Source of the DNA: PHAA01 sp964584415 | GTDB taxonomy: Bacteria > Bacillota > Syntrophomonadia > Syntrophomonadales > Syntrophomonadaceae | Assembly: GCA_964584415.1 (NCBI GenBank) | Contig: CAZOZX010000003.1 | Span: forward strand, 1 to 57,241 | DNA length: 57,241 nucleotides | Direction of reading: 5' to 3' | Part shown: piece by piece, positions 16,108-24,068 of the stretch | Position numbering within the stretch: the first letter of the stretch is position 1 | How the letters are laid out: every line of letters begins with the position of its first letter | Program-made: the position numbers and the translations under genes | Notes under the pieces: model-generated | Database searches by the model: none | What the model was told of the DNA's origin: nothing | Seen by the model: only the letters and a program-made list of their open reading frames with translations

Positions 16108-16890
16108 TTGGAATTCGCTAATGTGTTGCTGGATAAAATCGATAATGTCGCTTTGCTTACCATAAACCGCCCTAAAGCCTTGAATGCCCTCAATAAGGAC
16201 ACATTGTTAGATATCAAGGCGGCGGTCGAGAACTTCCGGGATGATCCGAGTGTAGCTGTTATGATCATCAAAGGTGCGGGCGATAAATCATTCGTAGCCG
16301 GAGCGGATATTACCTACATGCTGAATATCAATGCTCTGGATGGAAGAGAGTTCGGCCTCCTGGGTCAAAGTGTATTCAATTTGATCGAGACCATTGAAAA
16401 ACCTGTTATTGCCGCCATCAATGGATTCACCCTGGGCGGCGGATGTGAACTGGCCATGGCTTGCGATTTTAGGATTTGTTCTGATAAGAGCAAGTTCGGA
16501 CAACCCGAGGTAGGATTAGGGGTAACTCCCGGTTTCGGCGGGACCCAGCGGTTACCGCGTATTGTCGGTACTGGCATGGCTAAACAACTACTGTACAGTG
16601 GTGACACCATTGAAGCTGATGAAGCCCTGCGGATAGGCCTGGTCAACGCGGTAGTAGAAGAAAGCAGTCTCATGGATTACGTTATGAAACTAGCTAAACG
16701 TATCGCTTCCCGCGGACAGATAGCAGTTCGGTTCTGCAAAGTAGCAGTTAACGAAGGCATGCAAACCGACATCAACCGCGCGCTTACCATAGAAGCAGAT
16801 GTTTTCGGTATCTGTTTCGCCACCGCTGATCAAAAGGAAGGTATGGGAGCATTCGTGGAAAAAAGGAAAGCTCAATTTATAGGTAAATAG
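16108..16890 (+). CDS. crt: Enoyl-CoA hydratase (crotonase)
   Basis: Hydrates crotonyl-CoA to 3-hydroxybutyryl-CoA. 260 residues with the two catalytic glutamates Glu114 (GGGCELAMACD) and Glu134 (FGQPEVGLG), 20 apart as in rat mitochondrial crotonase, and the oxyanion-hole loop FVAGADI. The start is a TTG at 16108 behind GGGAGGGAG. It lies 34 bp after hbd and 17 bp before the acyl-CoA dehydrogenase gene. Confidence 0.94.
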   Translation: MEFANVLLDKIDNVALLTINRPKALNALNKDTLLDIKAAVENFRDDPSVAVMIIKGAGDKSFVAGADITYMLNINALDGREFGLLGQSVFNLIETIEKPVIAAINGFTLGGGCELAMACDFRICSDKSKFGQPEVGLGVTPGFGGTQRLPRIVGTGMAKQLLYSGDTIEADEALRIGLVNAVVEESSLMDYVMKLAKRIASRGQIAVRFCKVAVNEGMQTDINRALTIEADVFGICFATADQKEGMGAFVEKRKAQFIGK

Positions 16891-16907
16891 AAAGGAGCTG
16901 TAACCAC

Positions 16908-18056
16908 ATGGATTTTAAGTTAAGTGAAGAGTCACAAATGATGAGAGATATGTTCAGAAAATTCGCCAAAAATGAGGTAGAACCCATTGCGGCCGAGACT
17001 GACAAAACCCACCAATTTCCGATGGAGAATTTTAAAAAGATGGCCAGCTTGGGCTTAACCGGTCTTCCCATTCCTGAAGAATGGGGCGGAGCTGGAGCCA
17101 CCTACCTGGATTTTGCTATGTTCGTTGAAGAGCTGGCCAAATGCTGTGCATCCACCGCAGTTATCATGAGCGTTCATACCGGTCTGGGCTGCATGAGTAC
17201 CTGGCTCTATGGCGGCGACCGAGTTAAACAAAAATACCTTAAAGCCCTCGCCACTGGAGAAATAGTTGGCGCCTATGCTCTGACCGAACCCAATGCTGGT
17301 TCCGATGCCGCTTCGATTAAATGTAAAGCTGAAGATAAGGGAGATCACTTCCTGGTCAACGGCAGCAAAATATTTATCACCAACGGCGGTATTGCCACCA
17401 CTTACTGCACATTTGTTAAAACCGACCCAACCCAAGGGGCCGGCAGAGGGATTACCTGCCTGCAGATCGAGAAAGACACGCCTGGTTTCACCATGAGCAA
17501 GCCAGTAGAAAAAATGGGCATGAACGGCTCTCCTACAGTGGAACTATATTTCGAAAATGTCAAGGTTCCCAAAGAAAATATGCTGGGTGTACAAAATGAC
17601 GGATTCCAGGTAGCCATGGGCCTCCTGGCTGGGGGACGTGTCACTATTGCCGCTCAGGGTCTGGGCATCGGCGAAGGCGCCCTGGAATTTACCAACCAGT
17701 ATATTAAAGAAAGACAACAATTCGGCAAACCGCTGGCGGCCAACCAAGGTGTACAGTTTATGGTAGCTGACATGGCTACAGCCCTGGATGCAGCCCAGTT
17801 GCTTGTTTACCGGGCAGCCTGGCTGAAGGACAATAAATTACCCCATAACAAAGAAGCATCTATGGCCAAGAAGTTCGCCACCGATACCAGTATGGAGGTC
17901 TGCACCAACTGCGTACAGCTGATGGGTGGCTATGGCTATTGCAGAGAGTTCCCCATTGAACGCATGATGCGTGATGTTAAGATCACCCAGATTTATGAAG
18001 GTTCCAACCAGATCCAGAGGATGATCATAGGCCGTGAAGTAATCGGCAAATGGTAA
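16908..18056 (+). CDS. Short-chain acyl-CoA dehydrogenase (butyryl-CoA type)
   Basis: FAD enzyme introducing the 2,3-double bond in butyryl-CoA, passing electrons to an electron-transfer flavoprotein. 382 residues. The catalytic base is Glu364 in QIYEGSNQIQR, the position of short- and medium-chain enzymes. The signatures GAYALTEPNAGSDA and QLMGGYGYCREFP are intact. AAAGGAGCTGTAACCAC precedes the ATG. No etfAB gene is next to it, unlike many clostridial bcd operons, so electrons must leave through proteins encoded elsewhere. In syntrophs this is the energy-demanding step. Confidence 0.95.
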   Translation: MDFKLSEESQMMRDMFRKFAKNEVEPIAAETDKTHQFPMENFKKMASLGLTGLPIPEEWGGAGATYLDFAMFVEELAKCCASTAVIMSVHTGLGCMSTWLYGGDRVKQKYLKALATGEIVGAYALTEPNAGSDAASIKCKAEDKGDHFLVNGSKIFITNGGIATTYCTFVKTDPTQGAGRGITCLQIEKDTPGFTMSKPVEKMGMNGSPTVELYFENVKVPKENMLGVQNDGFQVAMGLLAGGRVTIAAQGLGIGEGALEFTNQYIKERQQFGKPLAANQGVQFMVADMATALDAAQLLVYRAAWLKDNKLPHNKEASMAKKFATDTSMEVCTNCVQLMGGYGYCREFPIERMMRDVKITQIYEGSNQIQRMIIGREVIGKW

Positions 18057-18146
18057 GATCCCAATATGGTTCCTGATTAAGATCAGATCAGTTTCCCAGG
18101 CTAGTGTTCCCCCTTTTCTATCAAAAATTAAAGGAGGTAGGAATGT

Positions 18147-19121
18147 ATGGGCAGACCCCAAAAAGTCAGTCTGCAGGAGGCAATCAGTCTAATTAAAGAC
18201 GGGGACTCTCTAACCTTTAGCGGATTTACCATTTGGCGCAGACCAATGGCCGCCATTATGGAAATGATCCGTCAGGGCAAAAAGAACTTGCATTTGATGG
18301 AAGTCAACGGTGGTACCCACGATGATATGCTCATCGGGGCCGGATGTGTGAAGATCTGGGAATCCTGCTGGAGCGGACATGAATTGTTCGGCAAGATAGC
18401 AGGTAACCTTTCCAGGAAGGCACAGGCGGGTGAAATTATCTGCGAGGATTACAGCCATGTGCAGATGCTCTACCGTATGGTCGCAGGTGCTCAAGGTATT
18501 CCTTTCATGCCCACCTTTGCAGCTATGGGTACCGATATTCTGAATCCAGAGTACGACATGCTGGGCAAAGCTGGGCTCCGGGATGGATCAAATCCCAAGA
18601 TTCCACTTAAGAAATACGACATGTATAAGGAAAGCTTCTCCGGATCTGAAGTAGCCCTGATTCCTGCCTGCCAGCCTGATTGGTGTATCGCCAGTGTCCA
18701 GCTGGTTGGTTCCGAAGGTACGGTAAGAGTACTGGGCCAGAAATATGCTGACGACGAAGCCATGAAAGCCGCTGACAAACTTATAGTAATCGCGGAGCAG
18801 ATTATTCCGGAGGAATTCATCCGCCGGGAGCCCGAACGCAATCTGCTGCCACCGCACCTGGTGGACTACGTGGTCGAACTGCCCTGGGCAGCTCACCCAA
18901 CCGGAAGCTATGGCTGTTATGAAGCTGATGGCGCCTTTATCAAAGACTTCTTCGCCAAGACCCGGACCCAGGAAGGCTTCGATGCCTGGGCTCAGGAATG
19001 GATCTTTGGCGTCAAAGACCATGAAGAGTATCTCAATAAGCTCGGTTTGAGTCGTTTGGAACTCCTTAGGGCTAGTGCCGCACTTGGTTATTCCCAGAAG
19101 GTGAAAAGGGGGTCGAGATAA
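18147..19121 (+). CDS. CoA-transferase subunit A (glutaconate CoA-transferase type)
   Basis: Alpha subunit of a class I CoA-transferase. 324 residues, near the 320 of Acidaminococcus GctA, with the typical start KVSLQEAISLIKDGDSLTFS, the SGHELFGKIAGN region and IPACQPDWCIASVQ. It probably activates butyrate with acetyl-CoA as donor, judging from the neighbouring genes; the fold alone does not fix the substrate. It begins 90 bp after the acyl-CoA dehydrogenase with AAAGGAGGTAGGAATGT before the ATG; the gap has no terminator, so it is likely the same transcript. Its TAA overlaps the ATG of subunit B. Confidence 0.9.
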   Translation: MGRPQKVSLQEAISLIKDGDSLTFSGFTIWRRPMAAIMEMIRQGKKNLHLMEVNGGTHDDMLIGAGCVKIWESCWSGHELFGKIAGNLSRKAQAGEIICEDYSHVQMLYRMVAGAQGIPFMPTFAAMGTDILNPEYDMLGKAGLRDGSNPKIPLKKYDMYKESFSGSEVALIPACQPDWCIASVQLVGSEGTVRVLGQKYADDEAMKAADKLIVIAEQIIPEEFIRREPERNLLPPHLVDYVVELPWAAHPTGSYGCYEADGAFIKDFFAKTRTQEGFDAWAQEWIFGVKDHEEYLNKLGLSRLELLRASAALGYSQKVKRGSR

Positions 19122-19927
19122 TGGCTAGCAACGATTTTGCGAAAGTCGGGGAATATAAACCCGTTGACCTCCTGGCTGTCTCGGCGGCAAGACAGGTAAC
19201 CGATGGGGAGGTAGTCTTTGCCGGCACCGGATTGCCAATGCTGGCAATCATGTTGGCCCAAAAAACTAACGCTCCCAACGCCGTCTGTATCTATGAGGCT
19301 GGCAGCGTTGATGGTCGCCCCATTGACCTGCCCGTGTCGGTTGGAGACGCCCGCTGCCACTATCAGGCATCAATCGCTTCCGGATTGTGGGATGTATTTG
19401 GTCAATTAGGCCGGGGCCAGGTTGACATGGCCTTCCTGGGTGGTGCCGAAATCGACCAATATGGTAGTGTGAACACCACTGCCATGGGAGGTTATTCCCC
19501 ACTGGGCAAACGCCTGACCGGCAGCGGCGGCAATGCGGATATAAACGCACTGGCAAAACGCACCGTGTTTATCATGATCCAGGAGAAGCGCCGCTGGGTA
19601 GAGCGGTGCAGTTATATTACCTCCCCCGGCTGGCGTATACCCAAGTGGCCCAGCGGTGAATTCGTTCATAAGAGAGAGGTATACAACAAAGGATTCCGGG
19701 GCGGGCCCTATGCGGTAATCTCAAATATGGGTGTATTCAAGTTCGATGATGATGGTGTCATCTATCTGGAAACAGTCCATCCCGGATTTACCCCTGAACA
19801 GGTCCAGGATAATTGTATGTTTAAGCTTAACATCTCCAAAGTTATCGGCGAGACCAAGCCGCCTACCTACAATGATCTGGATCTGCTTTATCACGTAGTG
19901 GATAAGGAAGGAATTTTCCTACCCTAA
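19121..19927 (+). CDS. CoA-transferase subunit B (glutaconate CoA-transferase type)
   Basis: Beta subunit, 268 residues (GctB has 266). Glu59 in CIYEAGSVDGRP lines up with the covalent-catalysis Glu54 of GctB (VESG motif). SVGDAR, GGAEIDQYGSVNTT, GSGGNADI, QEKRRW and YITSPGW follow the GctB order. Overlap with subunit A (TAATG) gives coupled 1:1 translation. Reaction in context: acyl group exchange between acetyl-CoA and butyrate. Followed by a 100-base spacer and a strong terminator. Confidence 0.9.
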   Translation: MASNDFAKVGEYKPVDLLAVSAARQVTDGEVVFAGTGLPMLAIMLAQKTNAPNAVCIYEAGSVDGRPIDLPVSVGDARCHYQASIASGLWDVFGQLGRGQVDMAFLGGAEIDQYGSVNTTAMGGYSPLGKRLTGSGGNADINALAKRTVFIMIQEKRRWVERCSYITSPGWRIPKWPSGEFVHKREVYNKGFRGGPYAVISNMGVFKFDDDGVIYLETVHPGFTPEQVQDNCMFKLNISKVIGETKPPTYNDLDLLYHVVDKEGIFLP

Positions 19928-20027
19928 ATGACCATGCTGCCAAGCTAACCGGAATGGGCATGGAACGAAACTGGTTACCTGCAGCCAAAACCATTGAATT
20001 CTTGGGTAACACCTCCCCTTCTATTAT

Positions 20028-20060
20028 GCCCTGGCATTCTCCCATTGCCAGGGCTCTTTT
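20028..20060 (+). terminator. Intrinsic terminator after the CoA-transferase genes
   Basis: GCCCTGGC (20028-20035) and GCCAGGGC (20047-20054) form a perfect 8-bp GC-rich stem with an 11-base loop, followed by TCTTTT. It ends the thiolase-to-CoA-transferase transcript. Confidence 0.85.
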
Positions 20061-20134
20061 ATTAAGACAAACCGAGTATAATATAACATAGAAGCTTAGT
20101 TTCTATTATTTTACAAACGGAATGGAGGGAGCAT

Positions 20135-21316
20135 ATGAGTTTACCATTGGAAGGAGTCAGAGTACTGGATTTATCAAGGTATCTGCCGGGTCCTTTTTGC
20201 ACCCAGATACTGGCAGATTTTGGCGCTGAGGTAATTAAGGTTGAGGATCCCCGCGGCGGCGATCTGGGACGCATGTTAACCCCGGTTGTCAACGGTGAAA
20301 GTGCTCGTTTCCCCACAGTAAACCGCAACAAGAAGAGTATTACCCTGGACCTCAAAAAGGAGGAGGGCAAAGCCGTTTTCCGCCGTTTGGTTGCGGACGC
20401 CGATGTAGTGGTAGATCAATTCCGGCCTGGGGTAATGAAAAAAATGGGGCTGGACTACGATGCGTTGAAAGAAATCAATAAAGGCATTATCTATTGCGCC
20501 ATCACCGGTTATGGTTGGACCGGTCCATTAAAAGACGCCGCCGGGCATGATTTGAATTATCTTAATTTGGCAGCGGTAACCGGCTTGACCGGAGTCTATG
20601 GAGGACGACCTGCCATGTCAGGGGTGCAGATCGCCGATATTGCGGGCGGGACTCTATATTCGGTTATAGCTATCCTGTTGGCCTTGGCCAGCCGTCAGAA
20701 AACTGGCGAAGGGCAACTGTGCGACGTAGCTATGCTGGACTGTTCAATCAGTCTGCTGGCATATACCTTGGGTGAATGGGCCGGATGGGGCAGGCTGCCG
20801 GAGATGGGCAATGATGTATTGACTGGTGGCTATGCCTGCTATAATGTTTATGAAACCAAAGATGGTAAGCACGTCAGCCTCGGAGCAGTGGAAGATAAAT
20901 TCTGGGCTGAATTTTGCGAAAAGATAGACCGGGCACAATATATCAAACCGCAATGGGATACAGCTGTTCAGAAGGATATGCAGGCTGATGTCAGGGCGAT
21001 TATGCTTACCAAAACCAGAGAAGAATGGGTAGACTTTTTCGCCCAGAGTGATATCTGCTTCACCCCGGTTTTAACTATGGAAGAGATGTGCAATCATCCC
21101 CAGGTCGTTGCCCGGGATATGATTCTAAAACTTGCTGATTTCAGAGGATCAGGCCGGGATATCCCGTTAACCGGTGTACCCATCAAGATGTCCGGGACAC
21201 CAGGGGTAGCTAAATTGACCTTCCCTGCTTTAGGCCAGGATAACGAAAGCATTCTTGGGCAGGCAGGTTATTCTGAGAAAGATGTTCTGGAACTTAAAGA
21301 AAAAGGTATTATTTAA
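20135..21316 (+). CDS. CaiB/BaiF-family CoA-transferase or alpha-methylacyl-CoA racemase
   Basis: 393-residue class III CoA-transferase fold. N-terminus GVRVLDLSRYLPGPFCTQIL is typical. Asp168 (QIADIAGGT) occupies the position of the catalytic Asp of formyl-CoA transferase and of Asp156 of Mycobacterium MCR racemase. His138 in AGHDLNY lies 30 residues before it, the same separation as the MCR acid/base pair His126/Asp156, so a racemase activity on branched acyl-CoA is as likely as CoA transfer. It has its own unit: terminator upstream, TATAAT at 20077-20082 with a poor -35, GGAGGGAGCAT before the ATG, and a terminator behind. Confidence 0.88.
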   Translation: MSLPLEGVRVLDLSRYLPGPFCTQILADFGAEVIKVEDPRGGDLGRMLTPVVNGESARFPTVNRNKKSITLDLKKEEGKAVFRRLVADADVVVDQFRPGVMKKMGLDYDALKEINKGIIYCAITGYGWTGPLKDAAGHDLNYLNLAAVTGLTGVYGGRPAMSGVQIADIAGGTLYSVIAILLALASRQKTGEGQLCDVAMLDCSISLLAYTLGEWAGWGRLPEMGNDVLTGGYACYNVYETKDGKHVSLGAVEDKFWAEFCEKIDRAQYIKPQWDTAVQKDMQADVRAIMLTKTREEWVDFFAQSDICFTPVLTMEEMCNHPQVVARDMILKLADFRGSGRDIPLTGVPIKMSGTPGVAKLTFPALGQDNESILGQAGYSEKDVLELKEKGII

Positions 21317-21377
21317 TTTGGATGCATCATCAGGTGCAAGCACCCCTCCAAAATTTTATATTTCATGTTGATGTTGA

Positions 21378-21413
21378 GATGGCCAGGTTTATCTTCCTGG
21401 CCATCATCTTTTG
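21378..21413 (+). terminator. Intrinsic terminator of the CaiB-family gene
   Basis: GATGGCCAGG (21378-21387) and CCTGGCCATC (21396-21405) form a perfect 10-bp stem with an 8-base loop, followed by ATCTTTT. The T-run is modest, but the stem is strong. Confidence 0.75.
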
Positions 21414-21587
21414 CGATAGATACCTTACGTAGACTTAATCCCGCCTTTATGCCAAAAGTAATTTTTTCAGCTAAATTTACAAAAGAATTCCACCAACAAT
21501 AAATCCTCCAAAGCCGATCCACTCATGATGCGGGCCTGATATTTTTTGGGGATTTTTTCGGGAGGAAAATGTATACAAGGAAAAAGG

Positions 21588-21616
21588 TTGAAATTTAAAC
21601 AGCACAGGCATAGAAT
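21588..21616 (+). promoter_or_regulatory. Sigma-A-type promoter for the Cys-rich small gene
   Basis: TTGAAA (21588-21593) and TAGAAT (21611-21616) with exactly 17 bases between. Predicted start is near 21623, 53 bases before the ATG at 21676. Confidence 0.65.
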
Positions 21617-21675
21617 GCTTTTAGTAATGGAGAAGAGTTCGAGCGGTTGCAACAAAAGTGAGGGGAGGCTAGAAA

Positions 21676-21825
21676 ATGGAGAAAAATTGGGACTGCCTGG
21701 ATTGTCAGGCTTGCACGGTATGTGCCCATTCGGACAGCGAATGCAAGGCTTATAGCGAATTTTACGGTTCTGAAATATCCTTACCGGCAGAGAAAGAAAC
21801 AGCCGATAGTGGAGCAGCAGCCTAG
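21676..21825 (+). CDS. Cys-rich small protein (49 residues), function unknown
   Basis: ATG to TAG, 49 residues, with GGGGAGG 7 bases before the start and its own promoter. The first half holds five cysteines in DCLDCQACTVC (positions 7, 10, 13, 16) and C23, a CxxCxxCxxC run that suggests metal or Fe-S binding. The second half is acidic and ends in AAA. Only the four-Cys run is ferredoxin-like; the length is too short for a full ferredoxin. No homologue was recognised. It closes the plus-strand island, after the CaiB-family gene and before hslU, which is convergent. Confidence 0.6.
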   Translation: MEKNWDCLDCQACTVCAHSDSECKAYSEFYGSEISLPAEKETADSGAAA

Positions 21826-21853
21826 AGCGCAGAGGCCGCTGTTTATCTTGTTT
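21814..21853 (+). terminator. Possible terminator overlapping the end of the Cys-rich gene
   Basis: CAGCAGCC and GGCCGCTG pair over eight positions with one mismatch, with the stop codon in the loop, followed by the T-rich TTTATCTTGTTTT. Weaker than the hairpin at 22041. The remaining bases to 22040 show no feature apart from a TGTTGCAACA palindrome at about 22022-22031. Confidence 0.4.
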
Positions 21854-22040
21854 TAATACCTGGTAACCGGTACGATTATCAATGATACACGGGAAGACAT
21901 CTTTTGTAATTGTGAGCGGCGACAGTAATCACGATGAGTCATACCCAGTTAATACTAAAAAACGGCCGGAAGAACAGTGTAAAAAAAAATCATCAGCCCA
22001 GTAAAAGTACTTATATATAATTGTTGCAACAGCTTAGCTA

Positions 22041-22075
22041 AAAGGCGCTGTCAGATTAGGTGACAGCGCCTTTAT
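22041..22075. terminator. Bidirectional terminator between the island and hslU
   Basis: AAGGCGCTGTCA and TGACAGCGCCTT form a perfect 12-bp stem with a 7-base loop, with T-runs on both strands (TTTATT on plus, TTTT on minus). It separates the convergent Cys-rich gene and hslVU. Confidence 0.8.
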
Positions 22076-22103
22076 TATACAAATAGACTTCGCGCGGTAC
22101 TTA

Positions 22104-23504
22104 TTATAGGATATAACGACTGAGGTCCTCATCCTGAACAATCTTATTGAGACGAGCTTCTACATAATCTCTATCGATGGTAATCTCCTGTCCTTGCATA
22201 TAGGCAGCTTCAAAAAGCAGGTCTTCCAATACTTTTTCCATGATGGTGTGGAGGCGCCGGGCACCGATATTCTCAGTCCGGGCATTAACCTCGTAGGCGG
22301 TCTCAGCAATGTATTCAACTGCCTCATCTGAAAATACAACCGTAAGTTTCTCAGTAGAAAGTAATGCCGTGTACTGTTTCAGCAAGGAGTTATGAGGCTC
22401 GCGCAAAATCCTAATCAGATCTTCCTTTTTTAGATTTTCCAACTCCACCCGGATTGGAAAGCGTCCTTGCAATTCTGGGATAAGATCTGAAGGTTTGCTG
22501 ACATGAAATGCACCTGCGGCTATGAAAAGGATGTGGTCGGTCTTAACCGGACCATATTTGGTTACGACCGTGGAACCCTCGATAATAGGAAGAATATCGC
22601 GCTGCACCCCTCCGCGGGATACATCCGGACCATATGAGCCTTCTTTACTGGCTATCTTATCGATCTCATCCAGGAAAACCAACCCATCCTGTTCGACTCG
22701 CCTAATAGCCTCACGATTAGCCTCCTCCGTATCGATAAGACGCATGGCTTCTTCATGGCTCAGTAACTCGCGCGCTTCTCTTACTTTCATCCTGCGTTTC
22801 TTACTGGTCTTGGGCAGGAGTCCGCCTAACATGTCCTGAAAATTTACGCCCATTTCTTCTACGCCGGCTCCCGAGAAAATCTCCATAAAAGAATTGTTTT
22901 TCTCCTCAACTTCAATTTCTATCATCTCGTCTTCCATTTCCTTGCGGGTCAGTTTTTGGCGGATTATTTCGCGTTGATTCTCCGCGTTATGTAACTGACG
23001 GCGATAATCATCGTCCTCCCGGGGACTGTTCTGTGCCTGCCCCATCAGAAACTCCAGTGGATTTTTGCTATAGCCTGACTTTCTGCTGGGCATAGGATAG
23101 AGGTAATCGATCAACCGTTCTTCAGCCAACTGGGCACCCTTTTCCCGCACTTCTTCCATCTTTTCCTGCTTGACCATCCGCAAGGAAGTCTCAACCAAAT
23201 CCCTGATCATGGAATCCACATCACGCCCCACATATCCAACCTCGGTAAACTTGCTGGCTTCGACCTTGATAAAAGGCGCTTTCACTAATTTGGCCAATCG
23301 GCGGGCAATTTCGGTCTTCCCTACCCCAGTTGAACCAATCATGATAATGTTTTTGGGATATATTTCCTCGCTGAGATCCATGGGCAGCATTTTACGCCGG
23401 TAACGATTGCGCAATGCTATCGCCACCGCCTTTTTCGCTTCCTTCTGGCCAATGATGTATTTATCCAATTCCACCACGATCTCTTTGGGTGTAAGATTAT
23501 ACAA
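22104..23504 (-). CDS. hslU: ATP-dependent protease ATPase subunit HslU (ClpY)
   Basis: AAA+ unfoldase that feeds substrates to HslV. 466 residues: Walker A GSTGVGKT at 57-64, Walker B VFLDEIDKIA, the intermediate I-domain (about 110-240, charged and variable) and a C-terminal sensor-2 domain ending in DLSRYIL, the tail that docks into HslV. The start is a TTG at 23504 with AAGGAG 10 bases upstream. It follows hslV by 26 bp. In Bacillus the next gene would be codY, which is absent here. Confidence 0.96.
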   Translation of the reverse strand: MYNLTPKEIVVELDKYIIGQKEAKKAVAIALRNRYRRKMLPMDLSEEIYPKNIIMIGSTGVGKTEIARRLAKLVKAPFIKVEASKFTEVGYVGRDVDSMIRDLVETSLRMVKQEKMEEVREKGAQLAEERLIDYLYPMPSRKSGYSKNPLEFLMGQAQNSPREDDDYRRQLHNAENQREIIRQKLTRKEMEDEMIEIEVEEKNNSFMEIFSGAGVEEMGVNFQDMLGGLLPKTSKKRRMKVREARELLSHEEAMRLIDTEEANREAIRRVEQDGLVFLDEIDKIASKEGSYGPDVSRGGVQRDILPIIEGSTVVTKYGPVKTDHILFIAAGAFHVSKPSDLIPELQGRFPIRVELENLKKEDLIRILREPHNSLLKQYTALLSTEKLTVVFSDEAVEYIAETAYEVNARTENIGARRLHTIMEKVLEDLLFEAAYMQGQEITIDRDYVEARLNKIVQDEDLSRYIL

Positions 23505-23530
23505 AATCTATATCTCCTTTTTAAATCAGT

Positions 23531-24064
23531 TTATTCAACAACCTCCACCGTGATGCGATCATTAGTATATACGCAGATCTCACCGGCTATCTTTAGTGCC
23601 TCAAATGCTATTTCGGCAGCTGTCAAATCAGTGAACCTGAAGAGCGAGCGGGCTGCTGCCAGGGCGTAGGGGCCACCCGATCCGATAGCGGTAATGCCAT
23701 CATCTGGTTCTATGACTTCTCCGTTACCGGAAATTATAAACATCTTATCCCGGTCAGCCACAATCAGCAGTGCTTCTAGCTTGCGCAGGATACGATCACT
23801 GCGCCAATCCTTGGCTATCTCTACTGCGGCCCGGGTAAGATTGCCTCCCATAGACTTAAGTTTTTCTTCAAACTTGGCGAACAGGGTGAAGGCATCGGCT
23901 ACCGAACCGGCAAATCCGGCTAATACTTTACCTTCATAAATTTTTCTGATTTTGACCGCGTTATTCTTCATAACTACACTCTGGCCGAATGTAACCTGGC
24001 CATCTCCAGCGATGGCCATTTGTCCGTCTCTCTTTACCGCTACTATAGTAGTGGCCTCAAACAT
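23531..24064 (-). CDS. hslV: ATP-dependent protease peptidase subunit HslV (ClpQ)
   Basis: Proteasome-like threonine peptidase. 177 residues from the ATG at 24064 behind GGAGGTGAAAGA; the open frame runs 10 codons further but into xerC. The N-terminus reads MFEATTIVAVKRDG: the TT of the active-site strand is at 5-6, so removal of a four-residue propeptide would expose the catalytic Thr. GDGQVTFGQ, GFAGSVADAFTLF and AIGSGGPYALAAARSL are conserved. Confidence 0.96.
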   Translation of the reverse strand: MFEATTIVAVKRDGQMAIAGDGQVTFGQSVVMKNNAVKIRKIYEGKVLAGFAGSVADAFTLFAKFEEKLKSMGGNLTRAAVEIAKDWRSDRILRKLEALLIVADRDKMFIISGNGEVIEPDDGITAIGSGGPYALAAARSLFRFTDLTAAEIAFEALKIAGEICVYTNDRITVEVVE

Positions 24065-24068
24065 TCTT

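Larger units (their letters stand above)
21317..21675 (+). other. Intergenic stretch with terminator and promoter
   Basis: 359 bases. It contains the terminator of the CaiB-family gene (21378-21413) and the promoter of the Cys-rich small gene (21588-21616). I see nothing else of note in 21414-21587 apart from an A/T-rich patch. Confidence 0.6.

Noticed and set aside
20033..20048. GG-N12-GC as a second sigma-54 promoter
   Set aside because: The spacing is 12 instead of 10, and these bases form the arms of the terminator after the CoA-transferase genes.
21546..21755. 69-codon plus-strand ORF overlapping the Cys-rich gene
   Set aside because: It has poor ribosome-site spacing, runs through the promoter at 21588-21616 and out of frame over the Cys-rich gene.
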